From positions 1 through 64,000 of the forward strand of contig JACQAP010000017.1 in the NCBI GenBank assembly GCA_016194905.1: DNA of 64,000 bases. Reading direction: 5' to 3'. Made by a program: the position numbers and the translations under genes. Below are positions 24,273 through 33,670 of this stretch, piece by piece. The notes below the pieces were generated by a model. That model ran no database searches and was not told the DNA's origin. It saw only the letters and a program-made list of their open reading frames with translations. Each line of letters opens with the position of its first letter. The stretch's first letter is position 1. The DNA comes from Betaproteobacteria bacterium (GTDB lineage Bacteria > Pseudomonadota > Gammaproteobacteria > Burkholderiales > JACQAP01).

Positions 24273-25067
24273 GTGAGACTTGACCTTCGCGAAGAGCCTT
24301 CCGGTTCCACCGGAAGGCTTGGGTCTTTGCGTCCGGATGGTCAGAGTACTCCAGGTGCGAGAGCGCGCGTGTCGGGTACGTCGAACACGCTTGCCGATCC
24401 CTATCGCAACGACGGGGTCCGGCGCACCGCCTCGAATAATCGACCGAACCAGCGGAGCCAGAGTCGCGTTTCGGGATATTCCGTCGAACTCCTGCTGGCG
24501 ATGCTTGATCTCGTTCCCGTCGGAATCATTGTCGTTGACGAAGAGCATCGCGTCGAACTTGCCAATCGATGTTCGGAATCGGTATTGCAGCGCGGGGAAG
24601 TTCTGCTGGTCCACGGAGATGGGCGCATCCGTGCGGCAGATCCTGTCGTGCGTCCGACATTTGCCGCGTTCCTCCGTGTCCTGTTTCAGCCCAATCGGGA
24701 TTCGCCTGCGGAAGGGATATCGAAATTCCTGTTCGCACGCCGCGGATTGCCTCCCATGTCGGTCACGGCGACTCGATGTCCGAGTTTCACAGTGCTAGGT
24801 GCCGTTGCAGGCCGGCGCGCCTTACTGTGCCTGCGTAATCTCGTCGCCGATGGGGGACCTCCCGTCGACAACCTCCGGGCGCTCTATGGACTCACCCCAG
24901 CCGAAGCGCAACTCGCTTGCGCCCTGGCAATGGGAAAGACCATCGCTGAATGCTCGGCCGACCGCGGCGTGAGCGTCAACACGACAAAAACCCATCTTAA
25001 CGCTCTGCTTGGCAAGACAGGCCTGCATCGGCAAGTGGACCTTGTGCGCCTGTTGGCGGCAATGTAG
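24273..25067 (+). CDS. LuxR-family regulator with a PAS-like sensor domain
   Basis: The start is GTG 24273 behind GGGGAGGGGAT. The 264-residue protein has a disordered Ser/Arg-rich N-terminus (1-65), a PAS-like segment (LLAMLDLVPVGIIVVDEEHR, then VELANR) and a C-terminal LuxR HTH (about 200-260: LTPAEAQLACALAMGKTIAE, GVSVNTTKTHLNALLGKTGL). A decayed copy of this HTH lies at 28402. Targets are unknown; the genes around it encode exported proteins. Confidence 0.8.
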   Translation: MRLDLREEPSGSTGRLGSLRPDGQSTPGARARVSGTSNTLADPYRNDGVRRTASNNRPNQRSQSRVSGYSVELLLAMLDLVPVGIIVVDEEHRVELANRCSESVLQRGEVLLVHGDGRIRAADPVVRPTFAAFLRVLFQPNRDSPAEGISKFLFARRGLPPMSVTATRCPSFTVLGAVAGRRALLCLRNLVADGGPPVDNLRALYGLTPAEAQLACALAMGKTIAECSADRGVSVNTTKTHLNALLGKTGLHRQVDLVRLLAAM

Positions 25068-25729
25068 CCGGGCGGCCTGGCTCCGTACACCCGGCTTGAT
25101 CGGGGGTTTCCGATTAGTGGGACGCTGCGCACAATTCTTTGACCCGAATTCCCACGAATGAGACCTGGCCCGACGCATGTGGGCGCGTACCTTAGTTTGG
25201 GACGCCTCCGTTGTTGGCGCGTCTGTGTATGGCGCTCTCACCCAAACGAATGATGTGGACGGAGGGTGAAATCACTAGGGTTTTGAATGAGTGGACCCTG
25301 TCTGTGAGAAATTCGGCCAAGAGTTGCTTCACAGTAGCTTCCCGACTTCGATCGTACGCGGACTGAAGCGTCCGCGATTTGGCGCAGAAAACATAGAGGA
25401 TGCCTTGGGATTGGTGGCATAGATGTGAGTCGCTCCGCGGGCGCAGGATTAGCTCCGGAATTTGTATGCCATAACATTTCCATTGGCTCTAAAGGCAGCA
25501 TTCCATTGGAGGCAGACATCACGATGAAAAAGTCCTACTACTCCGTGCTTCAACCCGTGCGCATTCAGGCACGCAAAGGCAATGCGAAAGCGATTCTTAA
25601 AATATTGACACATTAACTTGTCAGACCGGAACGTGAATCTGAGTGAATGACTATTGTTTGTTAAAGGAGCATTTTTTAGCTAGGTATCGTCATTCCCCAT
25701 CAATTGCTTTGAACTTGGAGGCGACAATC
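25068..25729. other. Intergenic region with one possible 30-residue frame
   Basis: No clear gene is present. A short frame at 25524-25616 (MKKSYYSVLQPVRIQARK...) has no good ribosome site; it is basic and might be a leader peptide or chance. The rest has no repeat, hairpin or promoter I can support. Confidence 0.4.
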
Positions 25730-26305
25730 ATGTGTGCAGTATTTCGGGTAGTTGTCTTTAATTTAGTCCTGCTTCTTTGCACCCCAGTGTTCGCGGCTGG
25801 TGACACGAGTCGCACGTTCGAGGGCATGAATTTTGGGGTTGGATTCTCGGTCACGCACGCTACAGGATCGGTGGAAAGGGTGAAGACAGCCGAGCTCGAT
25901 TCAAGCAGAATTGTGCGAGTAACGAAAGACACAAATGACCTTGCCCGTGTCATGCTGGAACTGCATTACTTCTTTTATCCGGAGCTTGGGGGAACGCATA
26001 GTTTCCTCGGTGGTCCGGAGGCGACAAAATGGGGTCACGGACCTTTCATGGCCATTCAACCCGGCAGCGACAATATCATCGATGCAATCGGATTCGGATG
26101 GATGGTCGGTTTTCGAAGGAGTGGAAGCACCAACTCGAGTTTCAATGTTGGTTTAGGCATGGTGATCGACCCATCGGTGCAGGTACTCGGTGACGGAATT
26201 ACGAAGAACCAGCCCCTGCCGGCTGGAGAAACAACAATCCGATACAAGGAGACAAGTCAGCGCGGCGTGCTTTTGTTGTTCTCTTATACCTTCGATTCGT
26301 TTTAG
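25730..26305 (+). CDS. Exported hypothetical protein, probably a small beta-barrel
   Basis: ATG 25730 follows GGAGG. Signal peptide at 1-24 (VVVFNLVLLLCTPVFAAG). The 191-residue protein then alternates hydrophobic and polar residues (FGVGFSVTHATGS, VMLELHYFFYPELG, GFGWMVGF) and ends in an aromatic residue (LLLFSYTFDSF), like outer-membrane barrels. It precedes the phospholipase-like gene by 46 bases in the same direction and may share its transcript. Confidence 0.62.
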   Translation: MCAVFRVVVFNLVLLLCTPVFAAGDTSRTFEGMNFGVGFSVTHATGSVERVKTAELDSSRIVRVTKDTNDLARVMLELHYFFYPELGGTHSFLGGPEATKWGHGPFMAIQPGSDNIIDAIGFGWMVGFRRSGSTNSSFNVGLGMVIDPSVQVLGDGITKNQPLPAGETTIRYKETSQRGVLLLFSYTFDSF

Positions 26306-26351
26306 GGATATTGCGTGTACCCGAATTTGACTTGATCGAAGAGGGATTGCC

Positions 26352-28052
26352 ATGACGCTCCTATTCACGGCAGCGATGGAACGTATTGTCCGTGACGGGC
26401 ATCTCCGGTGTTTTGTCTTGATGGTTTTCTGTGGATACTGTTCATCGGGCATGGCCTTCGATTCCGATGAACACCAGCGAATCGGGGACGCAGCAATATT
26501 CCTTGCCGTGATATCCATGAATCAAGACAGGCTGGCCGGAGACAATGCGAAAACCGTCTGTCCAATGATGGCAGAAATGTATCGTACGGAAGTGCCCGTT
26601 TGCCGCAACGTGGTGATACCCGATACAGCACTGGCGAAATCTTCGGCGCCGCAACTGGGCCTGTACGGAATGATAGCGTCTTGTGTCGATCAGGTCGAAG
26701 CGCCTTCCAGATTCTTTGCGTTGTTTCTTCCCAAAGGCAATAGGGGAGCAGATGAGGTTCTCGATTACTGGAAGGCCGTTGACCGCATCTGCCTGGTCAA
26801 CGAGATCGCTGCGGCCATTGCGGCGAGATTCAATGCTTCCCACTTTCAAGGCGCGGCCATTTCCAGCTTCAGATTGCATCACGTCTCTGCCCTGTACGCC
26901 GCGTCGCAGGGCGAAATTTTCCAAGGTCTTGTGCGCAATGCGGCGGCCGATCACTACTTGATGGATTTTCATGCGGGCGGGCACGTCGTGACGGATCGCA
27001 ATGCACTGGTGGATTCGATGGCGCTGGGTACGCACGACAAGGCGAACAGGATAGGGGTCCCGTTCTTTTTCGCTCCGCCGGAATCCGTAAAACTTGTTAT
27101 TCGCACGATCTGTCACGACGTGAGTATCGGGCCTGCTCTCCTGAACCGAGTGGTCGGCAAGAAGGAGGTGGATGGTGTCTTCAAGACTGCTTCTGAACTG
27201 AATGCCGCCTGCGATACGTTGAGCCGCGCCATCGACAATCATGAATCACAGCGATTTCGAGGGGACGGATATTTGTTCTCGAAGAAATCATTGGCCCAGA
27301 GGCTGTACCTGCTTGCCGTGCAGACCGCGTCGATTTCTGAAGTGCTGGCGCAGGTCAAGGGCGATGATGGAGCAGAGGCGCCCACTATCTCCGCAAGCAT
27401 CTTCGAGGATGCCGAATGGACTCCAGCCTGCAACGTCAAGGATGGTGCCTGCGACGCGTCACTGGGTGTCGGATTCTACGATCTGGTTGGCGACGAAGGG
27501 GTAGTGAAGTACGATGATGACGGTGGTTGGCAATTGCCGCAGCCTCTCGGCGGCCCATACTCCATCTTGGTAGGCGGCAGCCTCGGTTTCTCGACCCTCG
27601 CCGCGAAGAGCCGCTTCGGCAAGCGGGCGGCAAGTCTTGATGTCTGGATTCCCATTAACGGTCCGGAGAACTGGTGGATCATCTTGGGGCCGACGTACGC
27701 GTACGAAGTCGAGGGACAAATCGATTATGAGGGCTATGGATGGGAAGCCAGGCTGGCGAAGGGCTGGCCACAACTCCCCGGAACGATCTTCAGCGTGTAC
27801 TACCGTTACGTCCGGTACTCACTCGAAACCGATGTCGGCCACCTATCGACAGACAGCTATGGTGTACGGGTGGACCATGGCATGTCGGATCTGGTTGGAT
27901 TGTTTGTGGCGTATCAGCACGACAACGCGAATTTGAGCGAGTTCGGCCGTGTTTTCGAGGGGAATCGATTGTCCCTGGGCCTTACGTTCAAGATTCCTGC
28001 AACGCGCTTACCCGGTGGCTTGAGCCAGATCTTCAAGCGCTTTGGATTTTAA
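26352..28052 (+). CDS. Exported protein: phospholipase C-like N-terminus plus C-terminal beta-barrel
   Basis: The 566-residue protein has a signal region up to about residue 35 (FVLMVFCGYCSSGMAF). From residue 36 it opens FDSDEHQRIGDAAI, like zinc phospholipase C/S1-P1 nucleases, and later has LHHVSALYAASQG (~175-187) and ADHYLMDFHAGGH (~199-211), which supply His and Asp ligands. The C-terminal ~170 residues look like an outer-membrane barrel (SILVGGSLGFSTLA, TYAYEVEGQIDYEGYGW, SVYYRYVRYSL, NRLSLGLTFKI). The reading is a surface-tethered hydrolase; the family call is tentative. Confidence 0.55.
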   Translation: MTLLFTAAMERIVRDGHLRCFVLMVFCGYCSSGMAFDSDEHQRIGDAAIFLAVISMNQDRLAGDNAKTVCPMMAEMYRTEVPVCRNVVIPDTALAKSSAPQLGLYGMIASCVDQVEAPSRFFALFLPKGNRGADEVLDYWKAVDRICLVNEIAAAIAARFNASHFQGAAISSFRLHHVSALYAASQGEIFQGLVRNAAADHYLMDFHAGGHVVTDRNALVDSMALGTHDKANRIGVPFFFAPPESVKLVIRTICHDVSIGPALLNRVVGKKEVDGVFKTASELNAACDTLSRAIDNHESQRFRGDGYLFSKKSLAQRLYLLAVQTASISEVLAQVKGDDGAEAPTISASIFEDAEWTPACNVKDGACDASLGVGFYDLVGDEGVVKYDDDGGWQLPQPLGGPYSILVGGSLGFSTLAAKSRFGKRAASLDVWIPINGPENWWIILGPTYAYEVEGQIDYEGYGWEARLAKGWPQLPGTIFSVYYRYVRYSLETDVGHLSTDSYGVRVDHGMSDLVGLFVAYQHDNANLSEFGRVFEGNRLSLGLTFKIPATRLPGGLSQIFKRFGF

Positions 28053-28196
28053 GCCCACTATATCAGGCTCACCCGGAATCGGGTGGCATTGGGTAGATCG
28101 GCTCCGGGATGGGTAGTCCCGCACCTTCAGTCGCTACTCAACATTTTCCGGGAGCTTTGCATGAAAGGTTATTGCTTCGCAAGAGGGAGGTCGAGC

Positions 28197-28300
28197 TGAG
28201 CTAGCCCCGATTTGGTGGACAGCGATTTAGGATACACCCGCACGATGCTCGAACTCGATAGGGGACAGATAGTCGAGTGTCTGATACAGGCGTTGGCGGC
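28197..28300 (-). mobile_element. Terminal remnant of an IS3-family element
   Basis: On the minus strand a short frame reads RQRLYQTLDYLSPIEFEHRA and stops at TAA (28227-28229), the typical end of an IS3-group OrfB transposase. It is followed by an inverted-repeat end that on the plus strand begins TGAGCTAGCCCCGATTTGGT at 28197. The rest of the element is gone. It lies between the phospholipase-like gene and the decayed LuxR/M15 pieces. Confidence 0.7.
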
Positions 28301-28401
28301 CTCCCATTCGTCACGGCGATGCGCCGCTCGGGCCCCGAGCTATGTGGAGTCCGCTCGATCTCGCCACCGATCGAAAACTGACCTTCTACAACCTACTTTA
28401 G

Positions 28402-28602
28402 CTGATTGCGACCAAAGCGCAGATTGCTTGCGTCCTGACGATGGGGAAAACCGTCGCCGACTGCTCGGCTGACCACAGCGTGAGCGTCAACACGATCAAG
28501 ACGCGGCCCTATTCCTTGCTCGGAAAAACTGGACTGCATCGACAAGTGGACTGTGCACGGCTTATTGGTGGGATGCAAACGAACCACTTCCTATACGCAT
28601 AG
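28402..28602 (+). pseudogene. Decayed LuxR HTH fragment
   Basis: The frame gives KAQIACVLTMGKTVADCSAD, HSVSVNTIKTRPYSLLGKTG, LHRQVDCARLI. This is the HTH of the 24273 LuxR gene with several changes. The upstream part of the gene is absent and a TAG lies just before the fragment. It is a partial duplicate. Confidence 0.7.
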
Positions 28603-28621
28603 TTTGTCACCTGAACGGGTG

Positions 28622-29036
28622 ATGCGGCGCGATCTACGAAAACGTACTGTTGGTGTTGAGGCACAAATTGGCCAGCTGGCGAGCAGAGCGTTCGCCGGGC
28701 AGCATCCCCGGTCGCCGCAGGTGTTCCTGGCGCAGACCGACCACAGACCAAGCGGTGGACTACGCGAGGGGCTGTACCGCACCCGGAAAAGTGATGACCA
28801 ATGCGCAGCCGGGGCAGAGCCTGCACAACTATTATCCGGCGCTCGCGTTCGACGTCGCGTTCAAGGTCGGCGCCACGCTGCACTGGGAAGTGGAGCTGTT
28901 CCGCGATTTCGCGGCGGCGGCCAAGGGCTTTGGCCTGGCGTGGGGCGGGGACTGGAAGAGCTTCAACGACAACCCGCATTTCGAACCGCCCGATTTCACC
29001 TGGCGCAGGGCGTGGAGCCGACGTTTCCGAATTTGA
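28622..29036 (+). pseudogene. Frameshifted M15-type peptidoglycan peptidase
   Basis: The second part encodes a VanY/L-alanyl-D-Glu peptidase core: YARGCTAPGKVMTNAQPGQS, LHNYYPALAFDVAF, GLAWGGDWKSFNDNPHFEPP (H and D ligands and the late PHF are present). The likely N-terminus (MRRDLRKRTVGVEAQIGQ ... VFLAQTDHRP) is in another frame; the shift is near 28740. One or two base changes would restore it. It is 18 bases before the membrane gene at 29055. Confidence 0.6.
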
Positions 29037-29054
29037 GCTGAGAGAGCGCAGATC

Positions 29055-29996
29055 ATGGCCGACGCGGTACCGGACTTGCTGAAGCAGGCGAAAAGCTACT
29101 ACGAGAGCATCCTCGCCGATTTCGAGTCGGCCCCGGCGCCGGATCCTGAGGACAAAGTCGCGGTCAAGGCGGCCGAAGACGCCAAGGCGATCACCGCGCG
29201 CTACCCGAACATCGGCTGGAAGGACATTTACGTGCTGGAGCTCGCGGTGGTGCGCCTGCAGCCGATCGAGAAGCTGCGGCGCCGCGCCTGGATCCTGCGT
29301 GCCAAGTTCAAAAGCACCGTGGGCGCAGAGGTCTACGCCGCCTACGAGGCATCCAAGCCGCCGGACCCGGCAATCGCGTCGCCGGCGGATTTGCGCGCCG
29401 ATTTGGAGAAGATTCTGGAGGAATTCCACTGGCTGTACACCTCGGGACGGGCGCGCGACGAGCGGCTGAAGGACCTGAAGCTGTGGCTCACGCTGCTGAT
29501 GTTCGTGCCGTTCGCCTTTCTGCTGCTAACGACATTTCAGTTCGAGAAAATCTCGACCCTCGGGATCATCGTGTTCACGGGCATGGCGGGCTCGTTGATG
29601 AGCATCGTGCGCCGCCTGCAAGATGTGGTCGCGAAGCCGCTGTCGACCTCCGACCCGGTGCTGGTGCAGTCGGGGCTGGATACCGGCTTCGTCGGTATCG
29701 TGCTGGCGCTGCTGAGCGGCGCGGTGTTCGCCACGCTGCTCTACATGCTGTTCATTGCCGGGATGTCGGATATCGCGGGCAAGCTGGTGCCGGAAATCGC
29801 AGTTGACGGCGATATCACAAAGTGCGGTACCACTTTCAGTACGTTTGTCACTTGCACCGGGCCAAAAAGCGGCATCGACTTCGCTAAACTGGTTGTGTGG
29901 TCGTTCCTCGCCGGCTTCGCCGAGCGGCTGGTGCCTGACGTGCTGGACCGCATTACGCAGAACGCGCAGAAGGCCGCCGACACCGCGAAGAAATAA
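29055..29996 (+). CDS. Membrane protein of a hydrolase cluster
   Basis: This 313-residue protein has a helical cytoplasmic N-terminal half (1-130) and membrane helices near 140-160, 168-188, 210-240 and 280-300. The motifs GSLMSIVRRLQD and SFLAGFAERLVPD match those of the 20784 membrane protein, so the two are distant paralogs. It is followed 18 bases later by a papain-hydrolase gene and then a metzincin, all in one direction, which suggests one operon. A transport or anchoring role for those enzymes is only a guess. Confidence 0.7.
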   Translation: MADAVPDLLKQAKSYYESILADFESAPAPDPEDKVAVKAAEDAKAITARYPNIGWKDIYVLELAVVRLQPIEKLRRRAWILRAKFKSTVGAEVYAAYEASKPPDPAIASPADLRADLEKILEEFHWLYTSGRARDERLKDLKLWLTLLMFVPFAFLLLTTFQFEKISTLGIIVFTGMAGSLMSIVRRLQDVVAKPLSTSDPVLVQSGLDTGFVGIVLALLSGAVFATLLYMLFIAGMSDIAGKLVPEIAVDGDITKCGTTFSTFVTCTGPKSGIDFAKLVVWSFLAGFAERLVPDVLDRITQNAQKAADTAKK

Positions 29997-30014
29997 CCCG
30001 CAAGGAACACCGCC

Positions 30015-31952
30015 ATGGCAACCCGCACGAGCAGCACGACCCGGGGCCGCAAGTACAACGTCCGCGCCGACACCCTCGACTTCCGCGATCTGATGTACGA
30101 GGCGACACTAGTTGAGGTGCCGACCCGGATCCCGCTTGCGAATTATCGCAAGGCCCGCGTGCCCGTCCTGAATCAGGGGCAGGAAGGCGCCTGCACCGGT
30201 TTTGGCCTCGCCACCGTCGCGCACTACCTGTTACGCATGCGGCACGTCACGCCCGACCCGGAGCCGATCAGCCCGCGCATGTTCTACCAGATGGCCAAGC
30301 GCTACGACGAGTGGAGCGGCGAGGACTACGACGGCTCGAGCGCGCGCGGCGCGATGAAAGGCTGGCACAAGCACGGCGTATGCGGCGAGAAGCTTTGGCC
30401 GTACGATCCGACGAACCCCGGCGGCGCACTTAGCGAGCGGCGTGCCCGGGACGCGGCCGGGAGGCCGCTTGGCGCCTACTACCGTGTGCGCCACCAGGAC
30501 ATCGTGGCGATGCACGCGGCGCTCGCCGAGGTGGGTGTGCTGTACGCGACGGCCTCGGTGCACGCGGGCTGGAACGCGGTGGGCGGGGACGGCGTGATCC
30601 CGTGGAAGGACGAGGTGCTAGGCGGGCACGCCTTCGCCATCGTCGCCTACGACGAGCGCGGTTTCTGGATCCAGAACTCCTGGGCCGCCAATTGGGGCCT
30701 GGGCGGCTTCGGGCTGCTGTCCTATGATGACTGGCTGAAGAACGGCACCGACGTCTGGGTGGCGCGGCTCGGCGCACCGATCAAGGTGGAAACCGGCGTC
30801 GGCACGAAGACGGCTTATGCCGGCGCCATGCGCTCGCGCTCGTACTCGCTGCCGGACCTGCGGCCGCACATCATCAGCATCGGCAACGACGGTCAGCTGC
30901 GCTCCTCAGGCCAGTTCGGCACCACGGCGCACGACATCGAGGAAATCATCCAGAGCGATTTCCAGCGCATCACCGCCAACTGGAGGAAAAAGCGCCTGCT
31001 GCTCTACGCGCACGGCGGGCTGGTGGACGAGGACGCCGCGATCCAGCGCGTTGCCGACTACCGTGAGCCGATGCTGGAAGCCGAGGTCTATCCGCTGGCC
31101 TTCATCTGGAAGACCGACTACTGGACCACGCTCAAGAACATGCTAGCGGACGCGTTGAGCCGGCGGCGGCCGGAAGGATTCCTCGATTCGGCCAAGGACT
31201 TCATGCTCGACCGGCTGGACGATGCGCTCGAGCCGATCGCACGCCTGCTCACCGGCAAGGCGGAGTGGGACGAGATGAAAGAGAACGGCCAGATGGCCAC
31301 GACCAGCGCCACCGGCGGCGCGCGCCTCGCGCTCGAGTGCATCGACAAGCTGCCGAACGTCGAGATCCACGTCGTCGGCCACAGCGCCGGCAGCATCTTC
31401 CATGCACCGTTGGTGGAAAGGCTCACCAAGGACCTCGGCCGCAAAATCGAGTCGTGCACGCTGTGGGCGCCGGCCTGCACCATGGCGCTGTTCGAGCAGT
31501 TCTACCTGCCGGCGATCCAGGGGAACAAGATCGGGCGCTTCGCCCTGTTCGCGCTGACCGACGCGGCGGAGCAGGACGACAACTGCGCCAACGTCTACCA
31601 CAAGTCTCTGCTCTACCTGGTGTCCAACGCGTTCGAGAATCCGCCGCGCATTCCGCTGTTCCGCGACGGCGTGCCGCTACTCGGCATGGAGAAATTCATC
31701 AGCAAGCACGCGAAGCTCGGTAGCTTGATCAGGGCCAAGCGCATCGACTGGATCAAATCGCCGAATGTGGAAGACGTGGGTTCGCCCGATGCCTCCGGCT
31801 CCAGCCATCACGGCGACTTCGACGACGATCCGGCCACCGTGAAAGCGACCCTCGCGCGCGTTCTCGATCGCAAGACCGGCGGCGCGGCGGAATTCTCATT
31901 CCGGCGCACCGCCGCCGGATTGCGCCAGCACCGGGGCTATCTCAACCGCTAG
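30015..31952 (+). CDS. Papain-like cysteine protease fused to an alpha/beta-hydrolase domain
   Basis: This 645-residue protein has no signal peptide. The papain (C1A) domain spans about 40-260: NQGQEGACTGFG (C60 nucleophile, Gln for the oxyanion hole), GGHAFAIVAYDERG (H205) and WIQNSWAANWG (N221). The C-terminal half has KKRLLLYAHGGLVDED and, near residue 456, HVVGHSAGSIFHA, the nucleophile elbow of a lipase/esterase-type hydrolase. The pairing of these two domains in one chain is unusual. It is second in a membrane protein-papain-metzincin run. Confidence 0.82.
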   Translation: MATRTSSTTRGRKYNVRADTLDFRDLMYEATLVEVPTRIPLANYRKARVPVLNQGQEGACTGFGLATVAHYLLRMRHVTPDPEPISPRMFYQMAKRYDEWSGEDYDGSSARGAMKGWHKHGVCGEKLWPYDPTNPGGALSERRARDAAGRPLGAYYRVRHQDIVAMHAALAEVGVLYATASVHAGWNAVGGDGVIPWKDEVLGGHAFAIVAYDERGFWIQNSWAANWGLGGFGLLSYDDWLKNGTDVWVARLGAPIKVETGVGTKTAYAGAMRSRSYSLPDLRPHIISIGNDGQLRSSGQFGTTAHDIEEIIQSDFQRITANWRKKRLLLYAHGGLVDEDAAIQRVADYREPMLEAEVYPLAFIWKTDYWTTLKNMLADALSRRRPEGFLDSAKDFMLDRLDDALEPIARLLTGKAEWDEMKENGQMATTSATGGARLALECIDKLPNVEIHVVGHSAGSIFHAPLVERLTKDLGRKIESCTLWAPACTMALFEQFYLPAIQGNKIGRFALFALTDAAEQDDNCANVYHKSLLYLVSNAFENPPRIPLFRDGVPLLGMEKFISKHAKLGSLIRAKRIDWIKSPNVEDVGSPDASGSSHHGDFDDDPATVKATLARVLDRKTGGAAEFSFRRTAAGLRQHRGYLNR

Positions 31953-31978
31953 AGCGACCTTCGACAAGGAGACCGACC

Positions 31979-32758
31979 ATGGCCACCGACACCGGATTGC
32001 ACCTTTGCATTGATCGCGTGATTCCCTACGAGATGAAACCCGACGCCGCGGCGCTGGCAATCGAGGCCAACGCCAGGAACAAGCCGAAAATCCCGGCGCT
32101 GCTGGGCGGGGTGTCGCTGCATCCAGCCAAGATGGCGCTGTTCACGGGCAAGCTCTGGCCCAAGGGCAAGGTGCTGCGCGTGCGCTTCATGGACGGCAGC
32201 CCGACGCAGCGGCAGCGAGTAGTCGGCCACGCCAAGTCCTGGAGCACGTACGCCAAGATCGGCTTCGACTTCAGCGGCACGGGCGGCGCGGAAATCCGCG
32301 TCTCGTTCAACGCCGATCGCGATTCGTGGTCGGCGATCGGCACCGACTGCCTGCACGCCGACTACTTCAAGCCGAACGAGCCGACCATGAACTTCGGCTG
32401 GCTGAAGGACGACACCGACGATGAGGAGTACCGCCGCGTAGTGGTTCACGAGTTCGGCCACGCGCTCGGCTGCATCCACGAGCACCAGAACCCGAAGGGT
32501 GGGATCCGGTGGAACGAGGCCCGCGTCTACCAAGTGTTCAGCGGGCCGCCGAACAACTGGTCGCAGGAGGACATCTACCACAATATCATCGAGAAATACT
32601 CGCTCGACCAACTGAATGCCACCAAGTTCGACCGCAAATCGATCATGCTCTACCACTTTCCACCCGATCTGATCGTCGGCGGCCGCGCCACGCCCAACAA
32701 CACCAGGCTGTCGGCCGGGGACAGGAGCTACATCGGCAAGATCTACGGCAAGCCGTGA
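31979..32758 (+). CDS. Metzincin (astacin/M12-like) zinc protease
   Basis: This 259-residue protein has the extended zinc motif HEFGHALGCIHEHQ near residues 156-169 and a Met-turn at KSIMLYHF (~220), the metzincin hallmark. It has no signal peptide or pro-domain, so it is not a normal secreted astacin. It begins 26 bases after the papain-hydrolase gene, behind AAGGAGA. Both proteases probably act together, in a process that cannot be named from sequence alone. Confidence 0.85.
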   Translation: MATDTGLHLCIDRVIPYEMKPDAAALAIEANARNKPKIPALLGGVSLHPAKMALFTGKLWPKGKVLRVRFMDGSPTQRQRVVGHAKSWSTYAKIGFDFSGTGGAEIRVSFNADRDSWSAIGTDCLHADYFKPNEPTMNFGWLKDDTDDEEYRRVVVHEFGHALGCIHEHQNPKGGIRWNEARVYQVFSGPPNNWSQEDIYHNIIEKYSLDQLNATKFDRKSIMLYHFPPDLIVGGRATPNNTRLSAGDRSYIGKIYGKP

Positions 32759-32823
32759 CCGCGCCCCGCAGATCCGCTGCGCGCTGGAACGCGGGCATGG
32801 CGGAATCGCGGTAAGCGGGCTAC

Positions 32824-33670
32824 CTACGTGGCGAGTGCCTTCATGGCCTTTTCGAGGCCGCCGATGGTGGTCGGGTACATGCGGTTATTCATCAGTTCTT
32901 TCATGATCTGGGTCGACTGCCGGTAGGGCTAGACTTCCTCGGGCTCGTGGTTGAGCCAGACGCATTGGGAGTAGACCTCGGCGACGCGCTTCACCCACAC
33001 CGCGCCCGCTTCCTCGTTGAAGTACTCGACCGAGCCGCCCGGCTGCAGGATTTCGTAGGGACTCATAGTGGCGTCGCCGACGAAGATCACCTTACTAGTC
33101 GTGCCCGTACTTGTGCAGCAGCTCCCACATGCGGGTGCGCTCGGAATGGCGGCGGTGGTTGTCTTTCCACACGAAGTCGTAGAGGCAATTGTGGAAGTAG
33201 TAGAACTCGAGGTGCTTGAATTCGGTCTTCGAGGCGGAGAACAGCTCCTCGGCTAGCTTGATGTGGTCATCCATCGTACCGCCGATGTCCATCAGCATCA
33301 GCACCTTGATCGCGTTGCGGCGCTCGGGCCGCATGGCCGAAGTCGCGCGCAATCTTGATATGGTGCGAATACTCGTAAGGCGACCTGGTCGAGTAGCCGA
33401 CCTGGAGGATGATCTCGGATCGAGCTTGCTGTGATAACGGATGTACTGATCCAAATCGTCGCCAGTACGGGTGTCGGCAAACTTTCTAGCGCTCGCGTGT
33501 CCTGTGCGACCTTCTGCATCCTGTCCATTGCGCGGATGGGTCGGCTGAAGCGTTCGGAAGCCTGATGTCGACGCTGCGGACCGCTCATAGCGGAGCATAT
33601 TCTGTCGATAACTGTCAGTAGCTTCGCCGTCGAGGGCAGCCGAAGACCCCGGTTCGACTGGCAATCGCCG
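32824..33670 (-). pseudogene. VWA-domain (CoxE-like) protein, degraded
   Basis: Pieces of one protein are spread over two frames. They are YSHHIKIARDFGHAAR, then KVLMLMDIGGTMDDHIKLAE (MIDAS DxGxT), then FKHLEFYYFHNCLYDFVWKD and RRHSERTRMWELLHKYG. After a stop come KVIFVGDATMSPYEI, SVEYFNEEAGAVW and MYPTTIGGLEKAMKAL. A frameshift near 33330 and at least two stop codons break it. It is convergent with the metzincin operon. Confidence 0.75.

Noticed and set aside
18054-33000. A complete prophage around the endolysin and peptidase genes
   Set aside because: No integrase, terminase, capsid, portal or tail gene is present; only lysis-type enzymes and mixed fragments.
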